Under the pieces are notes generated by a model. It was not told the DNA's origin and did not search any database. It saw only the letters and a program-made list of their open reading frames with translations. DNA of 64,000 bases from assembly GCF_001487145.1 (NCBI RefSeq), contig NZ_LN913016.1, forward strand, positions 1,698,354 through 1,762,353, read 5' to 3'. Shown piece after piece: positions 1-7,735 of the stretch; positions within the stretch are counted from its first letter, which is position 1; the number at the start of each line of letters is the position of its first letter. The position numbers and the translations under genes are program-made. Source of the stretch: Anaerococcus rubeinfantis. GTDB lineage: Bacteria > Bacillota > Clostridia > Tissierellales > Peptoniphilaceae.

Positions 1-15
1 TACATCGCTTGCCAT
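1..15 (-). CDS. 5' end of an unidentified gene (partial)
   Basis: Only the first five codons (MASDV, or MMASDV from the ATG three bases upstream) lie in the window. A strong ribosome binding site (AGGAGGTGA) ends just before them, and a promoter with an extended -10 lies about 30 bases further upstream, so a real minus-strand gene starts here. The second ATG has the better spacing to the ribosome binding site. The product cannot be identified from five residues. Confidence 0.6.
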
Positions 16-42
16 CATTCACCTCCTACTATATACAGTATT

Positions 43-51
43 ATTATAGCA
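43..51 (-). promoter_or_regulatory. Extended -10 promoter for the gene leaving the left edge
   Basis: On the minus strand this reads TGCTATAAT, an exact TATAAT preceded by TGn. No good -35 hexamer is visible at 17 bases, as is common for extended -10 promoters. It sits about 28 bases upstream of the start codon. Confidence 0.5.
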
Positions 52-219
52 TATTGACCATATAAATATATATTACCCAATTTGAATAATATTTATAGGA
101 ATTTTAAAATATTAGAATTTCTTTTTCAAAAATTTTCCATTTTTAATAAGTTATTTTTTAAAATTTCCCTGCTATTTTTTTTATTTTATTTTAAAATTTT
201 ATTCTAATTATGTATTATG

Positions 220-272
220 TTGACAAAAATTTCTCATTTTATATAATGAAATTGATAATAGTTATCGTTATC
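220..272 (+). promoter_or_regulatory. Strong promoter overlapped downstream by a Fur-box-like operator
   Basis: TTGACA at 220-225 and TATAAT at 242-247, 16 bases apart, form a near-consensus sigma-A promoter. At 254-272, where the initiation region would be, lies GATAATAGTTATCGTTATC. It matches the classical 19-base Fur box (GATAATGATAATCATTATC) at 15 of 19 positions by my count. This suggests iron-dependent repression of the small membrane-protein gene starting at 288. Relatives of Fur (PerR, Zur) bind similar sites, so the metal is not certain. Confidence 0.6.
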
Positions 273-287
273 TGAAAGGAAATTTTT

Positions 288-563
288 ATGTTTAATTTAT
301 CAAATAAAATTTTTAATAAAATAAAAAATAAAAGACAAGTTTTCTACTTATCCTTATTTATTCTTACATATTTTCTAACAGCTTTTAATCATATTTTTGT
401 AAGAAGTTTTTTCTTATCTAAAATTTTTTCTATTTTTTTGGGGATTATTTCTTTATATTTTTTAAATAAAACTCATATAATCCCCAAAAAATCTCAATTT
501 ATTTTAAAATCTATTCTTTTTATATTTATAGGACTTTCTTTTTTATCTCTATTTTTGGTCTAA
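288..563 (+). CDS. Small hydrophobic membrane protein behind a Fur-box-like site
   Basis: A 91-residue protein I do not recognise. It is basic at the N-terminus (residues 1-16), followed by three predicted membrane segments at roughly 18-36, 40-58 and 70-90. AAAGGAAA gives a plausible ribosome binding site and the promoter and operator upstream are strong, which supports a real gene. It is very rich in Phe, Ile and Leu with no obvious catalytic or metal-binding motif. Its last 15 bases overlap the 3' end of glpX on the opposite strand, so the two genes converge tail to tail. If the operator is Fur-responsive the protein may belong to iron homeostasis, but no function can be read from its sequence. 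Confidence 0.6.
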   Translation: MFNLSNKIFNKIKNKRQVFYLSLFILTYFLTAFNHIFVRSFFLSKIFSIFLGIISLYFLNKTHIIPKKSQFILKSILFIFIGLSFLSLFLV

Positions 564-1511
564 TTTTTGATCAAGTTTGTGAACTGAGTCGATATATCTT
601 ATTGTTCCTGATGGAAGTCTTAATAAAAGTGATTGGGTTTCTGCCATGTTATTTTTTGTGTAGGATACGCCTTTTAAAAATGTGCCATCAGTTATTCCTG
701 TAGCAGCAAACAAAACATCATCGCCTTTTACCAAATCGTCTATAGTATAAACTTTATCAAAATCCACTCCCATTTTTAGGCATCTTTTTACTTGTTTTGA
801 GTCTGATGGGGCAAATACTCCTTGGAAATCTCCTCCCAAACACTTTAAGGCTGCAGCTGCTATTACTCCTTCTGGAGCTCCGCCTATTCCCATTATAAGG
901 TCAATTTTCCCACCTGATAATTCTGTTGCTATGGCTGTTAATACATCGCCGTCTTCTACCATAGAAATTCTTGCTCCAGCTTCTCTTATTTCCTCAACTA
1001 ACTTTTCGTGTCTTGGCCTATGCAAAACTGAAACTGTAATATCTGAAACTTTTTTGTTTAAAGCCTTTGCTACATTTTCTATATTTTCTTTGGTAGATTT
1101 ATTTATGTCTATAACACCCTTTGCCTTACTTCCTGTGGCAATTTTATTCATATACACATCTGGAGCATTTAATAGGCAACCTTCTGGTGCTACTGCAATA
1201 ACTGAAATCGAATTGCTTGTTCCATTTGCAAGAGATGCTGTTCCGTCGATTGGATCTACAGCTATATCTACAACATCATCTTGGCTCATATCTCCAATTT
1301 CTTCACCTATGTATAACATAGGAGCTTCGTCGATTTCGCCTTCTCCTATTACAACTCTTCCGTTTATGCCCAAATAACTAAACATAGCCCTCATTTGGTC
1401 TACTGCAATATTGTCAGAATCGTTTTTCTTTCCCTTGCCCAAATATTTTGCACTTGCAAGGGCTGCCGCTTCGGTTACTCTACATAAGTTGATACCTAAG
1501 TCTCTATTCAT
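549..1511 (-). CDS. glpX: Class II fructose-1,6-bisphosphatase GlpX
   Basis: This 320-residue protein has the usual GlpX length and motifs. It hydrolyses fructose-1,6-bisphosphate to fructose-6-phosphate in gluconeogenesis. The metal and phosphate site residues of the family are visible: Asp33 in NDSDN, Glu57 in GEGE, Asp86 and Asp89 in DPIDGT, and a GGAPEG loop near residue 211. AAAGGAGA lies just upstream of the ATG and fixes the start. The C-terminus ends in a repeated LDQKLDQK. It appears monocistronic, and its 3' end converges with the small ORF at 288-563, with which it overlaps. No unusual feature of the enzyme itself was seen. Confidence 0.96.
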   Translation of the reverse strand: MNRDLGINLCRVTEAAALASAKYLGKGKKNDSDNIAVDQMRAMFSYLGINGRVVIGEGEIDEAPMLYIGEEIGDMSQDDVVDIAVDPIDGTASLANGTSNSISVIAVAPEGCLLNAPDVYMNKIATGSKAKGVIDINKSTKENIENVAKALNKKVSDITVSVLHRPRHEKLVEEIREAGARISMVEDGDVLTAIATELSGGKIDLIMGIGGAPEGVIAAAALKCLGGDFQGVFAPSDSKQVKRCLKMGVDFDKVYTIDDLVKGDDVLFAATGITDGTFLKGVSYTKNNMAETQSLLLRLPSGTIRYIDSVHKLDQKLDQK

Positions 1512-1658
1512 TTTTTCTCCTTTAAATTTCCTTCTTAAAGTTTGTCGGAAATAAACAATTTCCTATATTTAATGATACCAAGAAGTGAAAATTTTTTAAA
1601 GACTTTTTTGTGTTTTTAAAGCTTAAAATTAATTCATTTAATTTTTAAGAATTTATGA

Positions 1659-1664
1659 TATAAT
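1659..1664 (+). promoter_or_regulatory. -10 element of the lipoprotein gene
   Basis: TATAAT preceded by TGA makes an extended -10 (TGATATAAT). It lies 28 bases before the ATG at 1693. The -35 region is a weak AT-rich stretch. Confidence 0.45.
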
Positions 1665-1692
1665 CAATGGGTAAAAGAAATTTGGAGTATTT

Positions 1693-2913
1693 ATGAAAAA
1701 AATTTTAATTTTTTTATTTATATTAATTTTTTCTTCTTGTGGAAAAAATGAAAGTATAAATAAATCAAATCAAAGCAATTTAAAAAAACAAAGTATTTCT
1801 TCTTCTTCATCATCAAATGAAAAGGAAAAAAAGAAAAGACTAGAATATAAGCACGACAATATTGAGGGATTTAAAAGAGATAATTCTTTATTTATTGATA
1901 GGATGCTTGGAGATTATCCCGCTGATATTACGAGTAGCTCTGATGAGCCTTACAAAAATGATGAACTTAGAAATTTAGATTATAATAAAAATATTTATTT
2001 GTCTGCTTTTAATATAAGAATTCCAGATAAGTGCAAGCTTTATTCAAAAGACGGGCAATATGTTGTTGATTTTCCAAAATCTGATTTTTATGACTTATCT
2101 ATAAATATAAAAAAATTATTCAAAGATGGAGAAAAATCTGAAGATGAAATAAAGACCGACCTCTATAAATTTTCTGACAAGGAAACTTATAATTCTGGAA
2201 TTGAAAATGCCAATGTGGTCCAAAAACCAATTGTTCTTGAAAGTGAGTCTAAAAAATCCGCTTATTCAATAATAGAAGACAATAAATTTTCCTATACCAA
2301 CATTTTTATGGCAACACCAACAAATGTTTTGGAATTTCAAATTGTAGAAGAAAAAGAAAAATCCCAATTTTCTCCTTATATAATGGCAGATTTATTGTCA
2401 ACGACCTATCCTGAAAGTGAAGATTTCGATATGGTGGCAAAATCTTTCAAGTCTTTTGATAAAAAAATTGACCTTTATGCAACAAAAAAAATTGATATGG
2501 ATGATTTTTCCTTCAATATTCCAGAAAATATGAAAAAAATCCAAGACAGCGAGTCTTTGACTGTTTTTGAAAACCAATTTTCCGGAAAAACCATAAATCA
2601 AATTTTGATTTCAAAAATAAAAAAAGATGACGATATGGACCTCAAAAAATCTTTCAACCAAAGCCAAGGCACACAAATCCCACCAGCTTTTATAAGTCCG
2701 ATGGGAAGTGTAAAGGAAGAAATGGTTGATGATAAACTGTTTTTAAAATCAAAAGTGAGAATTTACACAGAACAATTCTCTCTAGAAGGCGAAAAAATCG
2801 CCTTTGAAACCGATGATTATTTTGTAAATATGATTCTTACAGGTCCCTTAAAAAATACCAATAAGACGGAACTTTTAAATGAAAATATTTTTAATTCTTT
2901 GAAATTTGAGTGA
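1693..2913 (+). CDS. Hypothetical lipoprotein
   Basis: A 406-residue protein exported and lipid-anchored by its N-terminus. A lysine-start hydrophobic signal peptide runs to the lipobox FSSC, with Cys16 as the lipidated residue. A Ser/Asn/Lys-rich low-complexity linker follows (about 18-50), then a mixed alpha/beta body with repeated patterns of the type FDKKIDLYATKKIDMDDFSFNIP. I do not recognise a named domain, and no enzymatic motif is evident. The gene stands alone, with a TTTGGAG ribosome binding site and an extended -10 promoter. It is transcribed head-on to replication, unlike most genes on this side of oriC. Confidence 0.8.
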   Translation: MKKILIFLFILIFSSCGKNESINKSNQSNLKKQSISSSSSSNEKEKKKRLEYKHDNIEGFKRDNSLFIDRMLGDYPADITSSSDEPYKNDELRNLDYNKNIYLSAFNIRIPDKCKLYSKDGQYVVDFPKSDFYDLSINIKKLFKDGEKSEDEIKTDLYKFSDKETYNSGIENANVVQKPIVLESESKKSAYSIIEDNKFSYTNIFMATPTNVLEFQIVEEKEKSQFSPYIMADLLSTTYPESEDFDMVAKSFKSFDKKIDLYATKKIDMDDFSFNIPENMKKIQDSESLTVFENQFSGKTINQILISKIKKDDDMDLKKSFNQSQGTQIPPAFISPMGSVKEEMVDDKLFLKSKVRIYTEQFSLEGEKIAFETDDYFVNMILTGPLKNTNKTELLNENIFNSLKFE

Positions 2914-3022
2914 TAGTTTTTAAAAAAGTTAAGATAAATTTTAATAAAATCAAAAAGACAGTAAATTTAGTATCTGTCTTTTTTAATTGAAATCAATATA
3001 TTAAGCTCGTGTAATTTATTAA
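2914..3022. other. Intergenic stretch with a weak hairpin after the lipoprotein gene
   Basis: AAAAAGACAG and CTGTCTTTTTT at about 2954-2982 pair around an AT-rich loop and end in a T run, so this is probably the terminator of the lipoprotein gene at 1693-2913. Nothing else is seen before the tandem repeat begins. Confidence 0.5.
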
Positions 3023-3530
3023 TTTCTTTCTTTAGCCATTATAAAAAGAAAATCATTACCCATCTAAAGCCTAGTCCAGAAATCTCCAGGTTATAACTTA
3101 ATTAAAATACAAACATAATTCATGAGATCTCTCCGCAAGGTCGAGATGGGTGTTTATAAAATTGGTTTTATTGCTAAAGGCTTATAATTTTTTATAACAA
3201 TTTTTTCTTTCTTTAGCCATTATAAAAATAAAATCATTACATATCTCGAGCCTAGTCCAGAAATCTCCAGGTTATAACTTAATTAAAATACAAATATAAT
3301 TCATGAGATCTCTCCACAAGGTCGAGATGGGTGTTTATAAGATTGGTTTTATTGCTAAATGCTTATAATTTTTTATAACAATTTTTTTCTTTCTTTAGCC
3401 ATTATAAAAAGCAATCCACCACCCATCTCGAGCATAGTCGAGAGATCTCTTGGATTTAACCCTAATTAAAATACAAACTTACTCCTTGAGATTTTCCATA
3501 TTTTTTCCTAATTTAGCACAAACCTATCCT
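3023..3530. repeat. Tandem array of about 2.6 copies of a 181-182 bp unit
   Basis: The marker AGCCATTATAAAAA recurs at 3034, 3215 and 3397, giving periods of 181 and 182 bases. The first two units are nearly identical and the third is diverged and incomplete. Each of the first two contains a roughly 95-base palindromic element with ends ACCCATCT and AGATGGGT (3058-3151, and about 3239-3332). The third keeps only the left arm (about 3419-3455). The arms belong to the CCATCTCGA family found at 43.5, 47.2-47.8, 54.8 and 55.1 kb. There is no coding potential here. It may have arisen by duplication of one element with its flanks. Confidence 0.85.
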
Positions 3531-3566
3531 ATTAATTTTTAAATCTCACCAATTTTTCAAATATTT

Positions 3567-3596
3567 TTGATAAACCTTCTCATTTTCTGGTAAAAT
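3567..3596 (+). promoter_or_regulatory. Promoter of the ABC importer operon
   Basis: TTGATA at 3567-3572 and TAAAAT at 3591-3596 are 18 bases apart. The start codon follows at 3611 after an AGGGGG ribosome binding site. Confidence 0.5.
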
Positions 3597-3610
3597 ATTA
3601 GGGGGTTTTT

Positions 3611-4396
3611 ATGAAAAAAAATAACTTTATTTCTAAGACAAAGAAAAATCTATTGGTATTTTTTATAATTTTACTTATTTGGGAAATCATCTATAAAATC
3701 GAGATTTTTTCGCCCATTTATTTGCCTGGACCTCTTAAAGTTTTCCAAACTTTTTGTACTATGGTTTTTGACGGGACAATTTTTACCAATCTTTTGGCAA
3801 GTTTATATAGGGTTTTTATTGGATATTTTTTGGCCCTTTTTGTGGGATTTTTCTTGGCACTTTTCTTTTATTTGAAACCCAAAACCTACCCATATTTTTC
3901 CAATCTTTTGGATTTTTTGAAAAATATTCCACCCCTTGGCCTTATTCCTCTTTTGATTTTATGGCTTGGGATTGGGGAAGTTAGTAAAATCACCATAGTT
4001 TTTATGGCATCTTTTTTCCCCATATTTTTAAATATTCAAAAGGGATTTATGCTTGTAGATTATGATTTGATTGAAATGGCACGTTCTTTTTCTTACAAGG
4101 ATGGGGAAATTTTTAGAAAAATCATCCTTCCTTCAAGTCTTTTGGATATTTTTGTCGGTGCAAGAATTGGACTTGGCTATGCTTATAGGTCAATTATTGC
4201 TGCGGAAATGCTTGCTGCATCAAAGGGGCTTGGTTATTTGATTAATTTTTCAAGGCTAATGTCAAGAACTGACAAGGTTCTTGTGGGGATTATTATGATT
4301 GGTTTTGTCGGCATGGTCTCCGATAAAATTTTCGTAAAATTTGCAAGCTTGTTTTTGAAGGGAGATCTTAAAAATGAATGGTATAAGTCTAATTGA
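3611..4396 (+). CDS. ABC transporter permease, SsuC/TauC/ThiX-type
   Basis: This 261-residue permease of the BPD_transp_1 superfamily has about six membrane helices. The family signature PPLGLIPLLILWLGIGE near residues 115-131 and the EAA-type loop around AEMLAASKGLGYL (about 197-209) place it with permeases for nitrate, sulfonate, taurine and pyrimidine thiamine precursors. It imports a small solute together with the ATPase (overlapping by 23 bases) and the binding lipoprotein that follow. The substrate cannot be read from the sequence. The start is the first ATG after AGGGGG. Gene order permease-ATPase-binding protein is normal for the class. Confidence 0.88.
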   Translation: MKKNNFISKTKKNLLVFFIILLIWEIIYKIEIFSPIYLPGPLKVFQTFCTMVFDGTIFTNLLASLYRVFIGYFLALFVGFFLALFFYLKPKTYPYFSNLLDFLKNIPPLGLIPLLILWLGIGEVSKITIVFMASFFPIFLNIQKGFMLVDYDLIEMARSFSYKDGEIFRKIILPSSLLDIFVGARIGLGYAYRSIIAAEMLAASKGLGYLINFSRLMSRTDKVLVGIIMIGFVGMVSDKIFVKFASLFLKGDLKNEWYKSN

Positions 4397-5048
4397 TCTT
4401 TGTAAAACTTATAAAATTGAAGATAAAAAAATTAAGGCACTGGATAAGATAAACTTGAAATTAGATCCTCAAAAAAGAAATGTCCTTATAGGCCCATCGG
4501 GCTGTGGAAAATCAACCCTTCTCAAAGCTCTTGGTGGACTTTTGGAAATAGATTCTGGGAAAATTTTAAATCATGGCATAAAAACTTCCCTAGTATTTCA
4601 AAATCCAAGACTTTTGCCCTGGTTAAATCTCGAGGAAAATATAATGTTTTCAAATCCAAATCAAGAACTTTGTCAAAAACGGATAAAAATAATGGGCCTT
4701 GAGGGTTTTGAAAAAGCCTATCCTTCCCAACTTTCTGGTGGGATGAAGGCAAGAGTTTCCCTTGCGCGTGCTCTTATTTTCCCAAATAATTTCATGCTTT
4801 TGGATGAACCCTTTGCATCTTTAGATGAGATTAGCAAGGAAAGACTAGAAATGGAGTTACTTTCATATATGAAAATTAAAAATTCCGGATTTTTATTTGT
4901 AAGCCACGACCTAGAAGAAGCCCTCAATTTAGGCCAAAGGCTTATAATAATGAAAAAAGGAAAAATAGTCTCCGATTTCAACCTTGAAGATGAAAAAATC
5001 TCCAAGGAAATTTTAAGAGATAAATTTAAAAAAATAATAGGAGAATAA
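4374..5048 (+). CDS. ABC transporter ATP-binding protein, SsuB/TauB-type
   Basis: A compact 224-residue ATPase that powers the importer. Visible motifs are Walker A GPSGCGKST (40-48), the Q-loop segment VFQNPRLLPW typical of the sulfonate/taurine/nitrate class, the signature LSGGMKARVSLARAL, Walker B FMLLDEPFASLD and the H-loop SHD. All catalytic residues are intact. It starts inside the permease gene (23-base overlap) and ends one base before the binding-protein gene, so the three are translationally coupled. It lacks the C-terminal extension of longer family members. Confidence 0.9.
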   Translation: MNGISLIDLCKTYKIEDKKIKALDKINLKLDPQKRNVLIGPSGCGKSTLLKALGGLLEIDSGKILNHGIKTSLVFQNPRLLPWLNLEENIMFSNPNQELCQKRIKIMGLEGFEKAYPSQLSGGMKARVSLARALIFPNNFMLLDEPFASLDEISKERLEMELLSYMKIKNSGFLFVSHDLEEALNLGQRLIIMKKGKIVSDFNLEDEKISKEILRDKFKKIIGE

Positions 5049-5049
5049 A

Positions 5050-6048
5050 ATGAAAAATAAATTTTTAAAAATTTTATCAATTTTTTCCCTTGTTTTTGCA
5101 ATCACAGCCTGCTCAAACAAGGAAAATAAAGAAAATTCAAACGAAATGTCAAATGGCATGTCAAACAAACCTTCCCAAAGTGAAGAAAAATTATCTGTCG
5201 ATGAACTAAACATAACTTATGTAACATCACCCTTAAATGTCCCATCAATTATTGAAAAAAATAAGGAAATTTTCAAAAAACACCTACCAGGTGTAAAAAT
5301 TAATTATAAGGAAATCACAAGCGGTGCTGACCAAACAGCTGCTCTTGCAAGCGGGGATGTTGATGTTCTTTATGCTTTGGGAGGATCTTCTGCAATTCTT
5401 GCCAAGGCAAACGGACAAGATATCAAAGTTTTAAATATGTATTCAAGAGCCCCAAAGGCCTTCTCACTTTTTTCTAAAGATGATTCAATCAAAAATCCTA
5501 AAGATTTAAAAGGCAAAAAAATCGGAGGACCTGCTGGAACCAACCTTCACCAAGAACTTTTGGCATATTTAGATAAGGAAGAAATGACAGAAAAAGACGT
5601 AGAATTTTCAAATATGCAAATCCCAGACGCAGCAGCTGCCCTAGATTCAGGAAATTTGGACGTGGCGCTTTTGGGAGGACCTGCAGCTTACAAGGCAAAA
5701 GAAGCAGGACTATATGAAATTACAAACGGAGAAGGCTTGATAGATGCAATAATTTGCGTAGCAAGTTCAGAAAAATTTGCCAAAGACCACCCAGATGTAA
5801 TAAAAGCTCTTGACGATGCTCAAGCTGAAATTTCTAAATTTATGGAAGAAAATAAGGACCAAACAAAAGAAATAGTAAAAAAAGAACTAGACCTAGACGA
5901 TAAGGCTTATGATTATATGTTCCCAATGTATGATTTTTCAACAAAAATCACAGATAAAGACAAAGAAGGATTCGAAAGAACTAAGAAATTTATGTTAGAT
6001 AATAAAATGATAGAAAAAGATTTTGATATCAATCTTTTGTTTGAGTAA
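5050..6048 (+). CDS. ABC transporter substrate-binding lipoprotein, NMT1/SsuA-like
   Basis: A 332-residue lipoprotein with a signal peptide ending in ITAC (Cys21), a Glu/Asn/Ser-rich linker to about residue 50, and a type II periplasmic-binding fold. Characteristic stretches are NITYVTSPLN near the start of the fold, LASGDVDVLYALGG, and DLKGKKIGGPAGTNLHQELLAYL. This pattern is shared by binding proteins for nitrate, sulfonates, taurine and thiamine precursors. The substrate is not determinable here. It is the last gene of the importer operon, and a hairpin terminator follows at 6066-6097. Confidence 0.88.
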   Translation: MKNKFLKILSIFSLVFAITACSNKENKENSNEMSNGMSNKPSQSEEKLSVDELNITYVTSPLNVPSIIEKNKEIFKKHLPGVKINYKEITSGADQTAALASGDVDVLYALGGSSAILAKANGQDIKVLNMYSRAPKAFSLFSKDDSIKNPKDLKGKKIGGPAGTNLHQELLAYLDKEEMTEKDVEFSNMQIPDAAAALDSGNLDVALLGGPAAYKAKEAGLYEITNGEGLIDAIICVASSEKFAKDHPDVIKALDDAQAEISKFMEENKDQTKEIVKKELDLDDKAYDYMFPMYDFSTKITDKDKEGFERTKKFMLDNKMIEKDFDINLLFE

Positions 6049-6065
6049 AATTTTAAAACCTATAA

Positions 6066-6097
6066 ACCATCTCGAAAAAATCGAGGTGGTTTTTTTA
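6066..6097 (+). terminator. Terminator of the ABC importer operon
   Basis: ACCATCTCGA and TCGAGGTGGT form a ten-pair stem (with a wobble) around AAAAA, followed by a run of T. The stem is the same CCATCTCGA/TCGAG motif as the dispersed repeat family, so a repeat arm may have been recruited as a terminator. Confidence 0.85.
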
Positions 6098-6175
6098 TAA
6101 AAAATTAAAGATATAATTTAAAATAAGGATAGATTTGCTCAACTTTATACGAATATATAGGCAAAGGAGGAAATA

Positions 6176-6682
6176 ATGGATGATAAAAATTTAATAAAAG
6201 GAATTAAAAACAAAGATGAAAAATATTTAATTGAATTCATTAACCTTTATGGACCTATATTAAAAGGAGTTATTGTAAAAACTATAGGAAATAGGAGAAG
6301 TATTTTAGACGAAATTTTAAATGATGCTCTCCTTGGAATTTGGGATAATATAAATTCTTATGATCCTACTAGGTCATCTTTTAAAAATTGGTGTGCAGGA
6401 GTTGCCAAATACAAGGCAATTGACGCAATTAGAAAAGAAGCAAAACACGACTGCCTTGACCTTGATGATGTTTCCGGTTTTATTTATGATAAAAATTTAG
6501 AAAATTATGATGAAAGCGATAAAATTCTTGAAATGTTGTCAAAAAAAGACAGGGAGATTTTCAAAAAATTATTTATAGAAGGCTATTCCTACGATGATTT
6601 AGAAAAAATTACAAAAATTCCAAAGGACAGACTCTACAACAAAGTAAGCCGTGCCAAAAAAACTTTAAGGAGCAAATTATGA
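6176..6682 (+). CDS. ECF-type RNA polymerase sigma factor
   Basis: A 168-residue group 4 sigma-70 protein. Region 2 covers about residues 40-87 and includes ILNDALLGIWDNINSYDP and a NWCAGVAKYKAIDAIRK stretch. Region 4 (about 121-168) holds the helix-turn-helix in DREIFKKLFIEGYSYDDLE. It would direct RNA polymerase to a stress or envelope regulon. GGAGG sits close to the ATG. Its stop overlaps the ATG of the next gene (ATGA), whose product looks like its membrane anti-sigma partner. ECF operons are often self-regulated, but no target promoter repeat was recognised upstream. Confidence 0.88.
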   Translation: MDDKNLIKGIKNKDEKYLIEFINLYGPILKGVIVKTIGNRRSILDEILNDALLGIWDNINSYDPTRSSFKNWCAGVAKYKAIDAIRKEAKHDCLDLDDVSGFIYDKNLENYDESDKILEMLSKKDREIFKKLFIEGYSYDDLEKITKIPKDRLYNKVSRAKKTLRSKL

Positions 6683-7668
6683 AAAATATCTATGACAAAA
6701 TAAATGATATGGATTTTGAAATTGAAAAAATCGAATTAGACGACTTTGAAAAAGAAAAATTAATAAAAACTGCAAAATCCTACAAAAAAAATAAAAAATC
6801 AAAAAAATTTTTGCCGATAGCAGCTGCATTAATCCTAGTAGCTGGACTTAATATTCCAATTGTAAAAGCAGAAGTTTCAAAATTTACAACAGACATAAAA
6901 GTAACAATGATGGAAGCCTTTGGTGCAAGTCCTGATTCCTACAAATATATGGCAGAAATTAATAAGGCAGTAACAGTTGGAGAAGATTCATTTGTAATCG
7001 GAAATATAGCCTTTGAAGATAATAAAATCTTTATAAATACCCTAAGAAATGAAGAAAATTTTAAAGAAAATACAAAAAACAATTCACATTTGTATAAGGT
7101 GGTAGTTGATGGAAAAACTTATAAAGCTATTGGCTCATCAGGAAGCGAAGGTTTGTTAGAAGATAAAAAAACATCATCAGAAAATCTTATGATAAATTTT
7201 GACAAATCTTTTCCAAAAAAAGATAAAGCGAGCGTAGATTTATATTTTGCAGACGCAAATAAAAGCCAAATAATTTCAATAGAATCACCAATGAATACAA
7301 TAAACGAAGACAACAAAATTTTCGCTGAAAATTTAAAAATAAAAGGAACAAACGCCACAATCTCATTAATGAAAATAAATCCAATGACCCTTACAGCAAC
7401 AATAAAAAATCTTGATCAAGCCTATGTTTATGAATTAAAAGGAGTTGACGAAAGAGGAAATGAAATTTCTCTAGATGAAATATTTGCAGATGAAAATTCA
7501 ACAACTTTTATTTTCAACAATTATTTCTCAGACCTAAGCCTAGATGAAATAAAAGACGGAAGAAATTTTAATTTTACCCTAAGCCGTTCAAAAATAAATG
7601 AAACATCCGGCAAAGAAAGTGATGGATACTTTGAAAAATTTGCAGAATTTTCATTAAGCGCCAAATAA
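6679..7668 (+). CDS. Membrane-anchored DUF4179-type protein, probable anti-sigma factor
   Basis: A 329-residue protein with a charged N-terminal cytoplasmic segment (1-42), one membrane helix (about 43-62, rich in Ala/Leu/Ile) and an extracytoplasmic beta-rich domain. The order and the fused ATGA junction with an ECF sigma gene fit the DUF4179 anti-sigma arrangement known in Clostridia. No classical zinc anti-sigma (HxxxCxxC) motif is present, so binding of the sigma factor would have to use the short N-terminal segment. The signal sensed is unknown. A strong hairpin terminator follows. Confidence 0.75.
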   Translation: MKNIYDKINDMDFEIEKIELDDFEKEKLIKTAKSYKKNKKSKKFLPIAAALILVAGLNIPIVKAEVSKFTTDIKVTMMEAFGASPDSYKYMAEINKAVTVGEDSFVIGNIAFEDNKIFINTLRNEENFKENTKNNSHLYKVVVDGKTYKAIGSSGSEGLLEDKKTSSENLMINFDKSFPKKDKASVDLYFADANKSQIISIESPMNTINEDNKIFAENLKIKGTNATISLMKINPMTLTATIKNLDQAYVYELKGVDERGNEISLDEIFADENSTTFIFNNYFSDLSLDEIKDGRNFNFTLSRSKINETSGKESDGYFEKFAEFSLSAK

Positions 7669-7673
7669 AAAAG

Positions 7674-7719
7674 ACTGTTGCAAAATTATGATTACTCATA
7701 ATCTTGCAACAGTTTTTTT
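7674..7719. terminator. Terminator between the sigma operon and nrdB
   Basis: An 18-base stem (ACTGTTGCAAAATTATGA against TCATAATCTTGCAACAGT, one mismatch) with a TAC-type loop is followed by seven T on the plus strand and preceded by an A run. It can therefore terminate both the sigma operon (+) and nrdB (-), whose stop codon lies at 7736. Confidence 0.9.
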
Positions 7720-7735
7720 CTTTAATATTTATATT

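Noticed and set aside
2914-3610. Repeated units as a CRISPR array
   Set aside because: The period is 181-182 bases with homologous, not unique, spacers, there are fewer than three copies and no cas genes.
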